From NCBI GenBank assembly GCA_017436785.1, contig JAFSCK010000039.1:1-48797 (forward strand): DNA of 48,797 bases, written 5' to 3'. The translations under genes and the position numbers were made by a program. Origin of the DNA: Oscillospiraceae bacterium. GTDB taxonomy: Bacteria > Bacillota > Clostridia > Oscillospirales > Oscillospiraceae. A model generated the notes under the pieces. That model saw nothing but the letters and a program-made list of their open reading frames with translations, searched no databases and had not been told where the DNA came from. This document shows, piece by piece, positions 16,178 to 25,130 of the stretch. Numbering within the stretch: position 1 is the first letter of the stretch; every line of letters starts with the position of its first letter.

Positions 16178-17091
16178 ACAGTTACCTCCAGCATCTTCAG
16201 GATCAGGGCCATGCGGATGAACATGCCGTTCTTTGCCTGCGGGAAGTACATGGCCCGGGGATCGTCATCCACGGCAACGCTGATCTCGTTGACACGAGGC
16301 AGGGGGTGCATGACGATCATATCCTGCTTGGCGGGTACCAGCTTGTCGGGGGTCAGGATGTAGGTGTCCTTCAAGCGGATGTAGTCCGCCTCGTTGAAGA
16401 ACCGCTCCCGCTGGACGCGGGTCATGTACAGCACATCCAGCTCGGGCATGACCTCTTCCATAGTAGAAACTTCCTTATATTCGATGCCCCGGCTTTCCAG
16501 CTCGTCCTCGATGATGTAGCGGGGGAAGCGAAGCTCCTCAGGGGCAATGAAAACGAACTTGATGCCGCTGTAGCGGGCCATGGCGCCCACCAGAGAGTGG
16601 ACGGTGCGGCCGAATTTCAGGTCGCCGCAGAGGCCGATGGTCAGATTGTTGAAGCGCTTCTTGCAGCGCCAGATGGTCAGAAGATCCGTCAATGTCTGGG
16701 TGGGATGGTTATGGGCACCGTCACCGGCATTGATGATGGGAACACCGGCCCGGCGGGCAGCCACCACAGGTGCACCCTCCTTGGGATGGCGCATGGCGAT
16801 GATGTCCGCATAGCAGCCCACGGTCTGGACGGTGTCGGACAGACTCTCGCCCTTGGCGGAGGAAGAGGAACCGGCCTCGCTGAAGCCCACCACGCTGCCG
16901 CCCAAGCGGTGCATGGCAGACTCAAAGCTGAGGCGGGTCCGGGTGGAAGGCTCAAAGAACAGGGTTGCCAGCAGCTTATGGCGGCAGGCATCCTGATATT
17001 TCACGGGATTTGCAATAATATCTTCTGCTACCGCGATCAGCTCGTCGATCTCCTCGACGGTCAGATCGGTAATGTTCATCAGATTTTTCAT
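16174..17091 (-). CDS. pyrB: Aspartate carbamoyltransferase catalytic subunit
   Basis: Condenses carbamoyl phosphate with aspartate, the committed step of pyrimidine synthesis. The 305 residues match the family length. [21 protein letters not shown] contains the STRT carbamoyl-phosphate loop and begins at about residue 50. [15 protein letters not shown] and [10 protein letters not shown] complete the active site. The start ATG overlaps the pyrE stop (TAATG), and the end overlaps pyrI by 4 nt. It works in a complex with PyrI. Confidence 0.97.
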   Translation of the reverse strand: MKNLMNITDLTVEEIDELIAVAEDIIANPVKYQDACRHKLLATLFFEPSTRTRLSFESAMHRLGGSVVGFSEAGSSSSAKGESLSDTVQTVGCYADIIAMRHPKEGAPVVAARRAGVPIINAGDGAHNHPTQTLTDLLTIWRCKKRFNNLTIGLCGDLKFGRTVHSLVGAMARYSGIKFVFIAPEELRFPRYIIEDELESRGIEYKEVSTMEEVMPELDVLYMTRVQRERFFNEADYIRLKDTYILTPDKLVPAKQDMIVMHPLPRVNEISVAVDDDPRAMYFPQAKNGMFIRMALILKMLEVTV

Positions 17092-17744
17092 TATTTTGCT
17101 CCGTTCACGGCCAGATAGTTCTTGATCCGGGTCACATTCTCCTCATTGGCGGGGTCCTCTTCCAGATACTCAATGATGTCATAGACATCCACCACGGAGT
17201 AAACAGGGAAGCCAAACTGCTCCTCGATCTCCTGCATAGCACCCTTCTCGGTCTGGCCCTTTTCCTTCCGGTCCACCATGATGAAGGTGGCGATGACCTT
17301 GGTACCCTCCAGATGCTTCAGGATCTCCATGGACTCCCGGATGGCGGTGCCGGCGGTGATGACATCCTCAATAATGACGATCTCCTCGCCTGCCTGAGGA
17401 ACATAGCCAACAAAGGTGCCGCCTTCGCCGTGGTCCTTGACCTCCTTACGGTTGAAGAAGAAGGGAACATTCAGACCGTTCTTGGAAAGGGCAACGGCTG
17501 CGGAAATGGACAGGGAGATGCCCTTGTAAGCGGGACCGTAGAGGACTGCTTCCTTCTTGCCCAGCTTGTCGAAGTAAGCCTTGGCATAGAACTCACCCAT
17601 CTTGGTGATCTGGTCGCCGGTCTTGATCATGCCGGCGTTGACGAAATAGGGGATCTTACGGCCGGACTTGGCGGTGAAGTCACCGAACTTCAGAACACCG
17701 GCACCCTGCAGGAACTCAATAAACTCTCTTTTGTAAGCTTCCAT
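17091..17744 (-). CDS. pyrE: Orotate phosphoribosyltransferase
   Basis: Joins orotate to PRPP to give OMP. The 217 residues contain [20 protein letters not shown] and the PRPP-binding loop [16 protein letters not shown] (about residues 120-135). [17 protein letters not shown] carries the flexible catalytic loop region. The start at 17744 follows GGAGACAGAA. A family C repeat separates it from pyrF upstream in the operon, so it may lie at the end of an RNA-processing or attenuated boundary. Confidence 0.96.
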   Translation of the reverse strand: MEAYKREFIEFLQGAGVLKFGDFTAKSGRKIPYFVNAGMIKTGDQITKMGEFYAKAYFDKLGKKEAVLYGPAYKGISLSISAAVALSKNGLNVPFFFNRKEVKDHGEGGTFVGYVPQAGEEIVIIEDVITAGTAIRESMEILKHLEGTKVIATFIMVDRKEKGQTEKGAMQEIEEQFGFPVYSVVDVYDIIEYLEEDPANEENVTRIKNYLAVNGAK

Positions 17745-17772
17745 GTTTCTGTCTCCTTTGTATCTAGTTATG

Positions 17773-17875
17773 TGTCATTGCGAACCAGTGCGCACACTGG
17801 TGTGGCAATCTCCTGAGATTCTCGGAAACTTGTAGGGGATTGCCACGTCGACCTTCGGTCTCCTCGCAATGACAT
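17773..17875. repeat. Family C element, copy 2 (pyrF-pyrE gap)
   Basis: TGTCATTGCGAACCAGTGCGCACACTGG..GTGGCAATC (interrupted) at the left, GGGATTGCCACGTCGACC..CTCGCAATGACA at the right. It lies within the pyr operon and fills the 142-bp gap. Confidence 0.85.
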
Positions 17876-17886
17876 ATGTTTGCTTC

Positions 17887-18591
17887 TTAGTCGCAGAATT
17901 CGGCCACGCAGCGTTCGTAGGCGGCTACGGGATCGGCGGCAGCGGTGATGGGACGGCCAACCACGATGTAGTCGGAGCCGATCTCCTTGGCTGCAGCGGG
18001 GGTCATGACGCGCTTCTGATCGCCAATGTCGCCGTCAGCAAAGCGGACACCGGGGGTGATGGTCAGGAAGTTTTCGCCACAACGGCCATGGACCTTGCCA
18101 GCCTCCAGAGGAGAGCAAACAATGCCGTCCAGGCCTGCATTCTTGGCAGTCTCAGCGTAGTGCATAACCACCTCGTCGATGGGGTGGTTGATCAGCAGGT
18201 CACGCTCCATAGCCTCCTGATCGGTGGAGGTCAGCTGGGTGACAGCGATCAGCAGAGGCCGGGTGCCGTCGGGACGGGTCAGGCCTTCCAAAGCGCCCTT
18301 CATCATGGCAGTGGTGCCGGCAGCGTGGAGGTTGGTGATATCCACATCCAGATTGGAAAGCACAGCCATGGCCTTCTTAACGGTGTTGGGGATATCATGG
18401 AGCTTCAGGTCCAAGAAGATCTTATGGCCCCGGGCCTTGATCTCCTTAACAATGCTGGGGCCCTCTGCATAGTACAGCTCCATGCCGATCTTCAGGAAGG
18501 GCTTGCGGCTGCAGTTGGCAAACTTGTCCAGAAATGCGAAGGTAGCTTCCGCAGAAGCGAAGTCACATGCTACGATTACGTCCTTACCCAT
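17887..18591 (-). CDS. pyrF: Orotidine 5'-phosphate decarboxylase
   Basis: Decarboxylates OMP to UMP, the last step of de novo synthesis. The 234-residue TIM barrel begins KDVIVACDFAS. IFLDLKLHDIPNTV (about residues 57-70) holds the catalytic Asp-Lys-Asp array. DGIVCSPLEAG and SDYIVVGRPIT are barrel strands near the phosphate site. Its ATG overlaps the pyrD stop by one base. Confidence 0.97.
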   Translation of the reverse strand: MGKDVIVACDFASAEATFAFLDKFANCSRKPFLKIGMELYYAEGPSIVKEIKARGHKIFLDLKLHDIPNTVKKAMAVLSNLDVDITNLHAAGTTAMMKGALEGLTRPDGTRPLLIAVTQLTSTDQEAMERDLLINHPIDEVVMHYAETAKNAGLDGIVCSPLEAGKVHGRCGENFLTITPGVRFADGDIGDQKRVMTPAAAKEIGSDYIVVGRPITAAADPVAAYERCVAEFCD

Positions 18592-19502
18592 TATTTTGCG
18601 CCTCCTATAATTTCACTTAAGTTATTGATACGGTACTTGGCCATGACCTCCGGCAGATCCCGGACGATGTCACGGCAGATGTAGGGATTCACCAGATTGG
18701 CAGCGCCCACTTCCACAGCGGTGGCGCCTGCCAGCATCATTTCGATCACATCCTCGGCAGAGGATACGCCGCCCATGCCCACCACAGGGATGGACACAGC
18801 GTTCGCCACCTGGTAGACCATCCGGACAGCCACCGGGAAGATGGCGGGACCGGAGAAGCCGCCCATCTTATTGGCGATGATGGGCTTGCGGGTCCGCAGG
18901 TTGATGCGCATGCCCAGCATGGTGTTGATGAGGCTGATGCCGTCGGCACCTGCATCCTCACAGGCCTTGGCGATGGAAACAATGTCGGTGACATTGGGAG
19001 AAAGCTTGATGATGACCGGCTTAGTGGTGACATCCTTGACGGCCCGGGTCACTTCCGCAGCGGCCTCGGGCTGGGTGCCGAAGCTCATGCCGCCGCCGTG
19101 GACGTTGGGGCAGCTGACGTTGACTTCCAGCCAGCCCACCTGTTCCTCTTTGTCCAGCTTTTCGCAGGTGTAGGCATAATCCTCCACGGAGAAGCCGGAC
19201 ACGTTTGCCATCACCGGCTTACGGAAGCACTGCTTCAACTTGGGCAGTTCCTCGGAGATGACCTTCTCCACGCCGGGATTCTGCAGACCCACGGCATTGA
19301 TCATGCCGCTGGTGCACTCTGCGATGCGGGGGGTGGGATTGCCGAACCGGGGATCCTTGGTGGTTCCCTTAAAGGAGAAGGTGCCCAGCTCGTTGATGTC
19401 GTACAGCTCCGCAAATTCATAGCCGTAGCCGAAGGTGCCGGAGGCAGGGATCACAGGGTTATCCAGTTCAATGCCGCAAAGATTTACTTTTAAGCTTCCC
19501 AT
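18591..19502 (-). CDS. pyrD: Dihydroorotate dehydrogenase B, catalytic subunit
   Basis: FMN enzyme oxidising dihydroorotate to orotate. The 303 residues show class 1B features. VNVSCPNVHGGG carries the catalytic Cys, IKLSPNVTDI and SLINTMLGM line the FMN/orotate site, and GMGGVSSAEDVIEMMLAGATAVEVGAA (a long block, in two parts) is the FMN phosphate region. It overlaps pyrK by 13 bp, as expected for the PyrDB-PyrK heterotetramer, which passes electrons to NAD. Confidence 0.97.
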   Translation of the reverse strand: MGSLKVNLCGIELDNPVIPASGTFGYGYEFAELYDINELGTFSFKGTTKDPRFGNPTPRIAECTSGMINAVGLQNPGVEKVISEELPKLKQCFRKPVMANVSGFSVEDYAYTCEKLDKEEQVGWLEVNVSCPNVHGGGMSFGTQPEAAAEVTRAVKDVTTKPVIIKLSPNVTDIVSIAKACEDAGADGISLINTMLGMRINLRTRKPIIANKMGGFSGPAIFPVAVRMVYQVANAVSIPVVGMGGVSSAEDVIEMMLAGATAVEVGAANLVNPYICRDIVRDLPEVMAKYRINNLSEIIGGAK

Positions 19503-20224
19503 AAGATCTCCTCCTTCTTCATAACAGGGCCTTCCTTGCAGATGCGCTTATAGCCCGTCAGGGTCTTGCAGGAGCAGCCCATGCAGGCACCGAAGCCGCA
19601 GCCCATCCGCTCCTCGAAGCTCATTTGGCCGGAGGTCTTGGAGGCCCGGTAGACAGCCTTCAGCATAGGCTCGGGACCGCAGGTGTAAAAGTAAGTATAC
19701 TCTTCCGGCAGGGCATCGGTAACGAAGCCCTTGGTGCCGTAGCTGCCGTCCACGGTGGTCACCGTCACATCGCAGCCCAGTGCCTTAAATTCTTCCTCGT
19801 AGAAGATCTCGCTGCCGGTGTTGAAGCCAAGGATCACCTTGACCTCCTTACCCAGTGCGATCAGCTTCTTGGCAAGGTTATACATGGGGGGCACGCCAAC
19901 GCCGCCGCCCAGCAGGACAGGCTTCTCCCCTGCCAGCGTCAGGTCATAGCCGTTGCCAAGGCCGGTGAGGATGTCCAGCTTCTGCCCCTGCACCATGGCG
20001 CTCATGGCCTCGGTGCCTTTGCCCACCACCTTGTAGACGATGGTCAGGGTCTGGCCGTCATAATCACAGACAGAAATGGGACGGCGCAGGAAGTGGCCCT
20101 CCAGCTGGATATTCACAAACTGGCCGCAGTTGGTAATGTGGGAGGTATCTCCTTCCAAAACCATTTTATATACAGAATCCGTCAGCGCTTCGTTGCTGCG
20201 GATCTGGAAAATGCTTTGTTTCAT
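19490..20224 (-). CDS. pyrK: Dihydroorotate dehydrogenase electron-transfer subunit
   Basis: FAD and [2Fe-2S] subunit that relays electrons from PyrD to NAD+. The 244 residues carry the FAD motif LRRPISVCDY, the NAD-binding LLGGGVGVPPMYNLA and the CGPEPML segment. The C-terminal cluster loop MGCGFGACMGCSC..RIC has the four-Cys spacing of the family. The start at 20224 has AAGGAGTAAATT. It overlaps pyrD, so translation is coupled. Confidence 0.96.
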   Translation of the reverse strand: MKQSIFQIRSNEALTDSVYKMVLEGDTSHITNCGQFVNIQLEGHFLRRPISVCDYDGQTLTIVYKVVGKGTEAMSAMVQGQKLDILTGLGNGYDLTLAGEKPVLLGGGVGVPPMYNLAKKLIALGKEVKVILGFNTGSEIFYEEEFKALGCDVTVTTVDGSYGTKGFVTDALPEEYTYFYTCGPEPMLKAVYRASKTSGQMSFEERMGCGFGACMGCSCKTLTGYKRICKEGPVMKKEEILWEA

Positions 20225-20247
20225 AATTTACTCCTTCATTATAAGTA

Positions 20248-20349
20248 TGTCATTGCGAGGAGGCCGAAGGCCGACGTGGCAATCCCCGAAGGTTTCCGGA
20301 ATGTCCGGGGGATTGCCACGCCAGTGTGCTCACTGGCTCGCAATGACAT
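20248..20349. repeat. Family C element, copy 3 (carB-pyrK gap)
   Basis: TGTCATTGCGAGGAGGCCGA at the left, and GGGATTGCCACGCCAG..CTCGCAATGACA at the right. It almost completely fills the 133-bp gap between carB and pyrK in the pyr operon. Confidence 0.87.
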
Positions 20350-20357
20350 AGATTCCT

Positions 20358-23300
20358 TTAAGCGTCGATGGTGGAAATGGTCAGGGTAGTCTCCTCCAGA
20401 ACGTCCAGCATAGCCTTGACGGTATCCAGAGAGGTGAACATAGTGACATTGTACTCGGTAGCCACCTGACGCAGCTTGGTGCCGTCATTCTCACCGGCGC
20501 CGGGGTCCTTGGTGTTGATGAAGTAGGCGATGTGGCCCTGACGCAGTGCATTGGGTATCTCGTCGCTGCCGTCGCTGATCTTGGCGAGAGCATGGGTGCG
20601 GATACCGTTGCGCTTCAGGAACATGGCGGTGCCCACGGTGGCTTCGATGTTGAAGCCCAGCTGGTAGAACCGGCGGATCAGAGGCAGTGCCTCCTCCTTG
20701 TCCTTGTCTGCGATGGTGGCAAAGACAGTGCCGTAATTCTGCAGGTGCATACCGGAGGCCTGCAGGGCCTTGTACAGTGCGCGGGTCATGGTGCGGTCGT
20801 AGCCGATGGCTTCGCCGGTGGACTTCATTTCGGGGGACAGGTAGGCATCCAAGCCCCGGATCTTGTTGAAGGAGAAGACGGGAGCCTTCACATACCAGCG
20901 CTCCTTCTCATCGGGATAAATATCGAAGAAGCCCTGCTCCTTAAGAGATTTGCCCAGAATGACCTCGGTGGCAATGTCTGCGAGGCTGTAGCCGGTAGCC
21001 TTAGACAGGAAGGGAACGGTACGGGAGGAACGAGGGTTGACCTCGATGATATAGACGTTGTCCTCCGCGTCCACGATGAACTGGATGTTGAACAGGCCCA
21101 CAATGCCGATGCCCAGACCCAGCTTCTTGGCATACTGCAGGATGATGCCCTTGACCTTGTTGGAGATGGAGAAGGGAGGATAGACAGAGATGGAGTCGCC
21201 GGAGTGGACACCGGTGCGCTCTACCAGTTCCATGATACCGGGAACGAAGACATCGCGGCCATCGCAGATGGCATCGATCTCCACCTCGCGGCCCTGAATA
21301 TACTTGTCAACCAGAACAGGCTTGTCCTCGTCGATCTCAACGGCGGTACGCAGGTAGTGGCGCAGCTGCTTCTCGTTGGCAACGATCTGCATGGCACGGC
21401 CTCCCAGCACGAAGGAGGGACGGACCAGAACGGGGTAACCGATCTCCGCAGCAGCGGCAATACCGTCCTCCAGATTGGTGACCGCCTTGCCCTTGGCACG
21501 GGGGATGTTCAGCTCATTCAGCAGATTCTCGAAGGCGTTGCGGTCCTCAGCCCGGTCGATGGCGGCACAGTCGGTGCCGATGATCTTCACGCCCCGGTCG
21601 TGGAGGGGCTGGGCCAGATTGATGGCTGTCTGACCACCCAGAGAGGCGATAACACCCTCGGGCTTCTCGAACTCGATGATGTTCATGACATCCTCGGGAG
21701 TCAGAGGCTCGAAATACAGCTTATCGGCGGTGGTGTAGTCAGTGGAAACGGTTTCGGGGTTATTGTTGATGATGATGGCCTCGTAACCGGCATTCTTGAT
21801 GGTCATGACGGCGTGAACGGTGGAGTAGTCGAACTCCACGCCCTGACCGATACGGATGGGGCCTGCGCCCAGCACCACGATCTTCTTGCGGTCGGTCAGG
21901 CGGGAAGCGTTCTCGCCGGTATAGGAGGAGTAGAAGTAAGGGATATAGGCACCGGTGTGGCAGGTATCCACCATCTTGAAGACGGGGAACAGGCCCAGCT
22001 CCTTGCGTTTGTTGTACACATCCAGCTCGGTGCACTTCCACAGACGGGCAATATACTTATCGCCGAAGCCCATCTTCTTGGCGGCGGTCAGGGTCTGCGC
22101 GTCCATGACCTTGACCCGGAGGGTCTCCTCCATGTCGATGATATTCTTAATAGCCTCCAGGAAGTAGGGGGTGATCTGGGTGATCTCATGGAGCTTCTCG
22201 ATGGAAACGCCGTGGTAGATCAGCTCGGCAATGGCGAAGATGTTGTCGGAACGGAACTCCTTGATATACTCCAGCAGCTCCTCCACGCTCATATTGTCGA
22301 ACTTGGAGAGGTAGACATGATTTGCGCCGATCTCCAGAGAGCGAATGCCCTTCAGCAGAGCCTCCTCCAGATTGGAGCCGATGCCCATGACCTCGCCGGT
22401 GGCCTTCATCTGGGTGCCCAGCTTGTTGGTGGCAGAGGCAAACTTATCGAAGGGGAACCGGGGCAGCTTGGCAATGACGTAATCCAGCTTGGGCTCGAAG
22501 GCGGCGTTGGTATTGGCGATCTTAATATCTTCCAGTGCCATGCCTACGGCGATCTTGGCAGTGACCCGGGCAATGGGATAGCCGGATGCCTTGGAGGCCA
22601 GTGCGGAGGAACGGGAAACACGAGGGTTGACCTCGATGAGGTAATATTCAGAGGTGTGGGGATTCAGGGCAAACTGGACGTTGCAGCCGCCTTCGATCTT
22701 CAGTTCCCGGATGATCTTGATGGCGGAGTCGTTCAGCATCTTCTCGTCTTCTTTGCTGAGGGTCATGATGGGAGCCACAACCAGAGAGTCACCGGTGTGG
22801 ACACCAACGGGATCGATGTTCTCCATACCGCAGATGGTGATAGCGTGGTCATTGCTGTCGCGCATGACCTCGAACTCGATCTCCTTGTAGCCCTTGACGG
22901 ACTTCTCGATGAGGACCTGATGCACGGGAGACAGATTGAAAGCGTTGACGCCGATCTCCATCAGCTCCTGATCGTTGTAAGCGAAGCCGCCGCCGGTACC
23001 GCCCAAGGTAAAGGCAGGACGCAGAACAACGGGATAACCGATGCGGTTGGCAGCTTCCTTTGCCTCTTCCAGAGAGTAGGTGATCTCAGAGGGGATGACA
23101 GGCTCGCCGATGGACTCGCACATTTCCTTGAACATCTCCCGGTCCTCAGCACGCTCGATGGAGGCGCTGGAGGTACCCAGCAGCTTGACACGGCACTCCT
23201 TCAGGATGCCCTTCTTCTCCAGCTGCATGGCGAGGTTCAGGCCGGTCTGGCCGCCGATGCCGGGGATGATGGCATCGGGACGCTCATAGCGAATGATCTT

Positions 23301-23525
23301 TGCCACATATTCCAGAGTCAGGGGCTCCATGTAGACCTTATCTGCGATAATGGTGTCGGTCATGATGGTTGCAGGGTTAGAGTTGCACAGAACGACCTCA
23401 TAGCCCTCTTCCTTCAGAGCCAGACATGCCTGGGTACCGGCATAGTCAAACTCAGCAGCCTGACCGATGACGATGGGGCCGGAGCCGATGATCAGAATCT
23501 TCTTGATATCCGTTCTCTTTGCCAT
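20358..23525 (-). CDS. carB: Carbamoyl-phosphate synthase large subunit
   Basis: Makes carbamoyl phosphate from bicarbonate, ammonia and two ATP. At 1055 residues it is full length. Two homologous ATP-grasp halves begin at KKILIIGSGPIVIGQAAEFDY and at KKIVVLGAGPIRIGQGVEFDY (about residue 550). FTLGGTGGGF and FVLGGRAMQIV are the ATP-binding Gly loops, and EVNPRVSRSSALASKA and EVNPRSSRTVPFLSKA the metal-binding segments. The C-terminal MGS-like allosteric domain ends LEETTLTISTIDA. The glutaminase subunit gene carA is not beside it, so ammonia channelling depends on a gene elsewhere. Family C repeats flank it on both sides in the operon. Confidence 0.98.
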   Translation of the reverse strand: MAKRTDIKKILIIGSGPIVIGQAAEFDYAGTQACLALKEEGYEVVLCNSNPATIMTDTIIADKVYMEPLTLEYVAKIIRYERPDAIIPGIGGQTGLNLAMQLEKKGILKECRVKLLGTSSASIERAEDREMFKEMCESIGEPVIPSEITYSLEEAKEAANRIGYPVVLRPAFTLGGTGGGFAYNDQELMEIGVNAFNLSPVHQVLIEKSVKGYKEIEFEVMRDSNDHAITICGMENIDPVGVHTGDSLVVAPIMTLSKEDEKMLNDSAIKIIRELKIEGGCNVQFALNPHTSEYYLIEVNPRVSRSSALASKASGYPIARVTAKIAVGMALEDIKIANTNAAFEPKLDYVIAKLPRFPFDKFASATNKLGTQMKATGEVMGIGSNLEEALLKGIRSLEIGANHVYLSKFDNMSVEELLEYIKEFRSDNIFAIAELIYHGVSIEKLHEITQITPYFLEAIKNIIDMEETLRVKVMDAQTLTAAKKMGFGDKYIARLWKCTELDVYNKRKELGLFPVFKMVDTCHTGAYIPYFYSSYTGENASRLTDRKKIVVLGAGPIRIGQGVEFDYSTVHAVMTIKNAGYEAIIINNNPETVSTDYTTADKLYFEPLTPEDVMNIIEFEKPEGVIASLGGQTAINLAQPLHDRGVKIIGTDCAAIDRAEDRNAFENLLNELNIPRAKGKAVTNLEDGIAAAAEIGYPVLVRPSFVLGGRAMQIVANEKQLRHYLRTAVEIDEDKPVLVDKYIQGREVEIDAICDGRDVFVPGIMELVERTGVHSGDSISVYPPFSISNKVKGIILQYAKKLGLGIGIVGLFNIQFIVDAEDNVYIIEVNPRSSRTVPFLSKATGYSLADIATEVILGKSLKEQGFFDIYPDEKERWYVKAPVFSFNKIRGLDAYLSPEMKSTGEAIGYDRTMTRALYKALQASGMHLQNYGTVFATIADKDKEEALPLIRRFYQLGFNIEATVGTAMFLKRNGIRTHALAKISDGSDEIPNALRQGHIAYFINTKDPGAGENDGTKLRQVATEYNVTMFTSLDTVKAMLDVLEETTLTISTIDA

Positions 23526-23594
23526 TTTCTTGATGTCCTCCTAAGTTTCTAGCGATTTATATGAAATCAATTGGATGGGTTTACTGTCTTTACC

Positions 23595-23681
23595 TGTCAT
23601 TGCGGTGAAGTAGCGCACACTGGTGTGGCAATCTCCTCCAACGACGGGGATTGCCACGTCGCTTCGCTCCTCGCAATGACA
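23595..23681. repeat. Family C element, copy 4 (pyrC-carB gap)
   Basis: TGTCATTGCGGTGAAGTAGCGCACACTGG..GTGGCAATC (interrupted) at the left, GGGATTGCCACGTCGCTTCG..CTCGCAATGACA at the right, 87 bp in total. It lies within the pyr operon. Confidence 0.83.
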
Positions 23682-23690
23682 TTGAATTTC

Positions 23691-24905
23691 TTAAGCCTGA
23701 TAGACAACCTTTCCGTCACAGACGGTGGCCATGCACTTACCGTTGACCTTCCAGCCGGTGAAGGGGGTTGCCTTGCCCATGGACAGGAAATCCGCAGGAT
23801 CCACGGTATATTCGGCCTCCAGATCCCAGACGGAGTAGTCACAGCCCAAGGAAATGCCGAAGCGCTTTCTGGGATTTGTCACCAGCAGCTCCATCAGCCG
23901 CTCCATAGTCAGGATGCCGGGCTTTACCAGATAGGTATACAGAATGGGGAAGGCAGTTTCGATGCCCACCACGCCGAAAGCGCTCTTTTCCAGACCCCTT
24001 GCCTTCTCCTCTGCGGAGTGGGGGGCATGGTCGGTGGCGATCATGTCGATGGTGCCGTCCAAAATACCGGCAACCAGCGCCTCCCGGTCCTCTTTGCTCC
24101 GTAAGGGGGGATTCATTTTGAAGCGGCCGTTTTCTTCCAGCATGGAATCATCCATCACCAGATAGTGTGGCCCGGTTTCGCAGGTCACATCCACGCCCTC
24201 TGCCTTTGCCTTGCGGATCAGCTCCACACTTTCCTTGGTAGAGATGTGACAAACGTGGTAGCGGACACCGGTTTCCTTTACCAGCTCCAGATCTCTTGCG
24301 ATCTGGCCCCATTCGCTTTCGGAGCAGATGCCCCGGTGGCCATGGGCCTTGGCATATTCGCCATCGTGGATGTAGCCGCCCCGCAGCAGGTCGTTGACTT
24401 CGCAGTGGGCTACGATCAGCTTGTCCAGCGCCTTGGCCCGCAGCATGGCGGCGCGCATCATGTCATCGGACTGAACGCCCCGGCCGTCATCGGAAAATCC
24501 GATGACATTGGAAGCCATGGCTTCCAGATCTGCCAGTTCTTCCCCCTTCTCCCCTACCGTAATGGCACCGTAGGGATAGACATGGATGCAGGCACCCTCC
24601 CGGATGCGGTCCAGCTGCTGCTGGAGATGTTCCGCAGAATCCGGCACCGGATTCAGGTTAGGCATGGTGCACACCGCGGTATAACCGCCACGGGCGGAAG
24701 CCAGAGAACCTGTTTCCATGGTCTCTTTATAAGAAAAGCCCGGCTCTCTGAAATGCACATGCACGTCACAAAAGCCGGGAAAAACCACATATCGCGCATC
24801 GTCAAAAGAGGACAATGCGGGGGTAGAAATGGAAGCACGAACGCCATCAGCAAAAGAGGTGTCCACGGAAGCGGAAATCAGGGTTGCCTTAGTCTTCGCA
24901 GTCAT
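23691..24905 (-). CDS. pyrC: Dihydroorotase
   Basis: Zinc amidohydrolase closing carbamoyl-aspartate to dihydroorotate. The 404 residues begin with a short beta domain. FCDVHVHFREPGFSYKE holds the HxH metal pair (about residues 48-50). Then come VCHISTKESVELI, CETGPHYLVMDD and the catalytic ATDHAPHSAEEKA. The length and DVHVHFREPG motif place it in the class I/PyrC-III group common in Firmicutes. The start follows AGAAAGGAGAA. It is the first gene of the pyr operon, 76-85 nt after the predicted transcription start, behind a leader terminator. Confidence 0.96.
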   Translation of the reverse strand: MTAKTKATLISASVDTSFADGVRASISTPALSSFDDARYVVFPGFCDVHVHFREPGFSYKETMETGSLASARGGYTAVCTMPNLNPVPDSAEHLQQQLDRIREGACIHVYPYGAITVGEKGEELADLEAMASNVIGFSDDGRGVQSDDMMRAAMLRAKALDKLIVAHCEVNDLLRGGYIHDGEYAKAHGHRGICSESEWGQIARDLELVKETGVRYHVCHISTKESVELIRKAKAEGVDVTCETGPHYLVMDDSMLEENGRFKMNPPLRSKEDREALVAGILDGTIDMIATDHAPHSAEEKARGLEKSAFGVVGIETAFPILYTYLVKPGILTMERLMELLVTNPRKRFGISLGCDYSVWDLEAEYTVDPADFLSMGKATPFTGWKVNGKCMATVCDGKVVYQA

Positions 24906-24924
24906 AGTGTTCTCCTTTCTGCCT

Positions 24925-24954
24925 AAAAAAATGTCCTGCCAAAAGCGGCAAGAC
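24925..24954 (-). promoter_or_regulatory. Leader terminator/attenuator of the pyr operon
   Basis: On the minus strand, GTCTTGCC (24947-24954) pairs with GGCAGGAC (24933-24940) around a GCUUUU loop and is followed by seven Ts (24925-24931). This lies between the operon promoter and the pyrC ribosome binding site. An upstream GCGGC (24968-24972) could pair either with its neighbouring GCCGC or with the GCCGC at 24945-24949, which overlaps the terminator stem. That would give mutually exclusive folds. No clear PyrR consensus is visible. The fold is seen; its regulation by pyrimidines is inferred. Confidence 0.75.
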
Positions 24955-24988
24955 GGGTATGCGGCGAGCCGCTGTATTTATCTTTGAA

Positions 24989-25017
24989 ATTATACCACGG
25001 TGGGCCTGCCTTGTCAA
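24989..25017 (-). promoter_or_regulatory. Promoter of the pyr operon
   Basis: Consensus TTGACA (25012-25017), 17-bp spacer and TATAAT (24989-24994) on the minus strand. Confidence 0.92.
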
Positions 25018-25091
25018 TAAAAAATATGACACAAAACCCCGGCGGGAAATTCGGAAAATTCTGTCGAGATGGTAGATTGCCTTTCCTGCAA

Positions 25092-25122
25092 TGTAGGGGA
25101 CGGCCAAGGGGCCGCCCCCTAT
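25092..25122. repeat. Short palindrome of the TAGGGG type
   Basis: TAGGGGACGGCC and its near-mirror GGCCGCCCCCTA around AAGG. It resembles a solo end of family B and may terminate the DHHW gene, whose stop is 9 bp away. Confidence 0.5.
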
Positions 25123-25130
25123 AATTGCAA

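Noticed and set aside
20532-23552. 1006-codon plus-strand open frame opposite carB
   Set aside because: Antisense shadow of a highly biased carB. The composition is Asp/Gly/Leu repetitive and matches no protein pattern.
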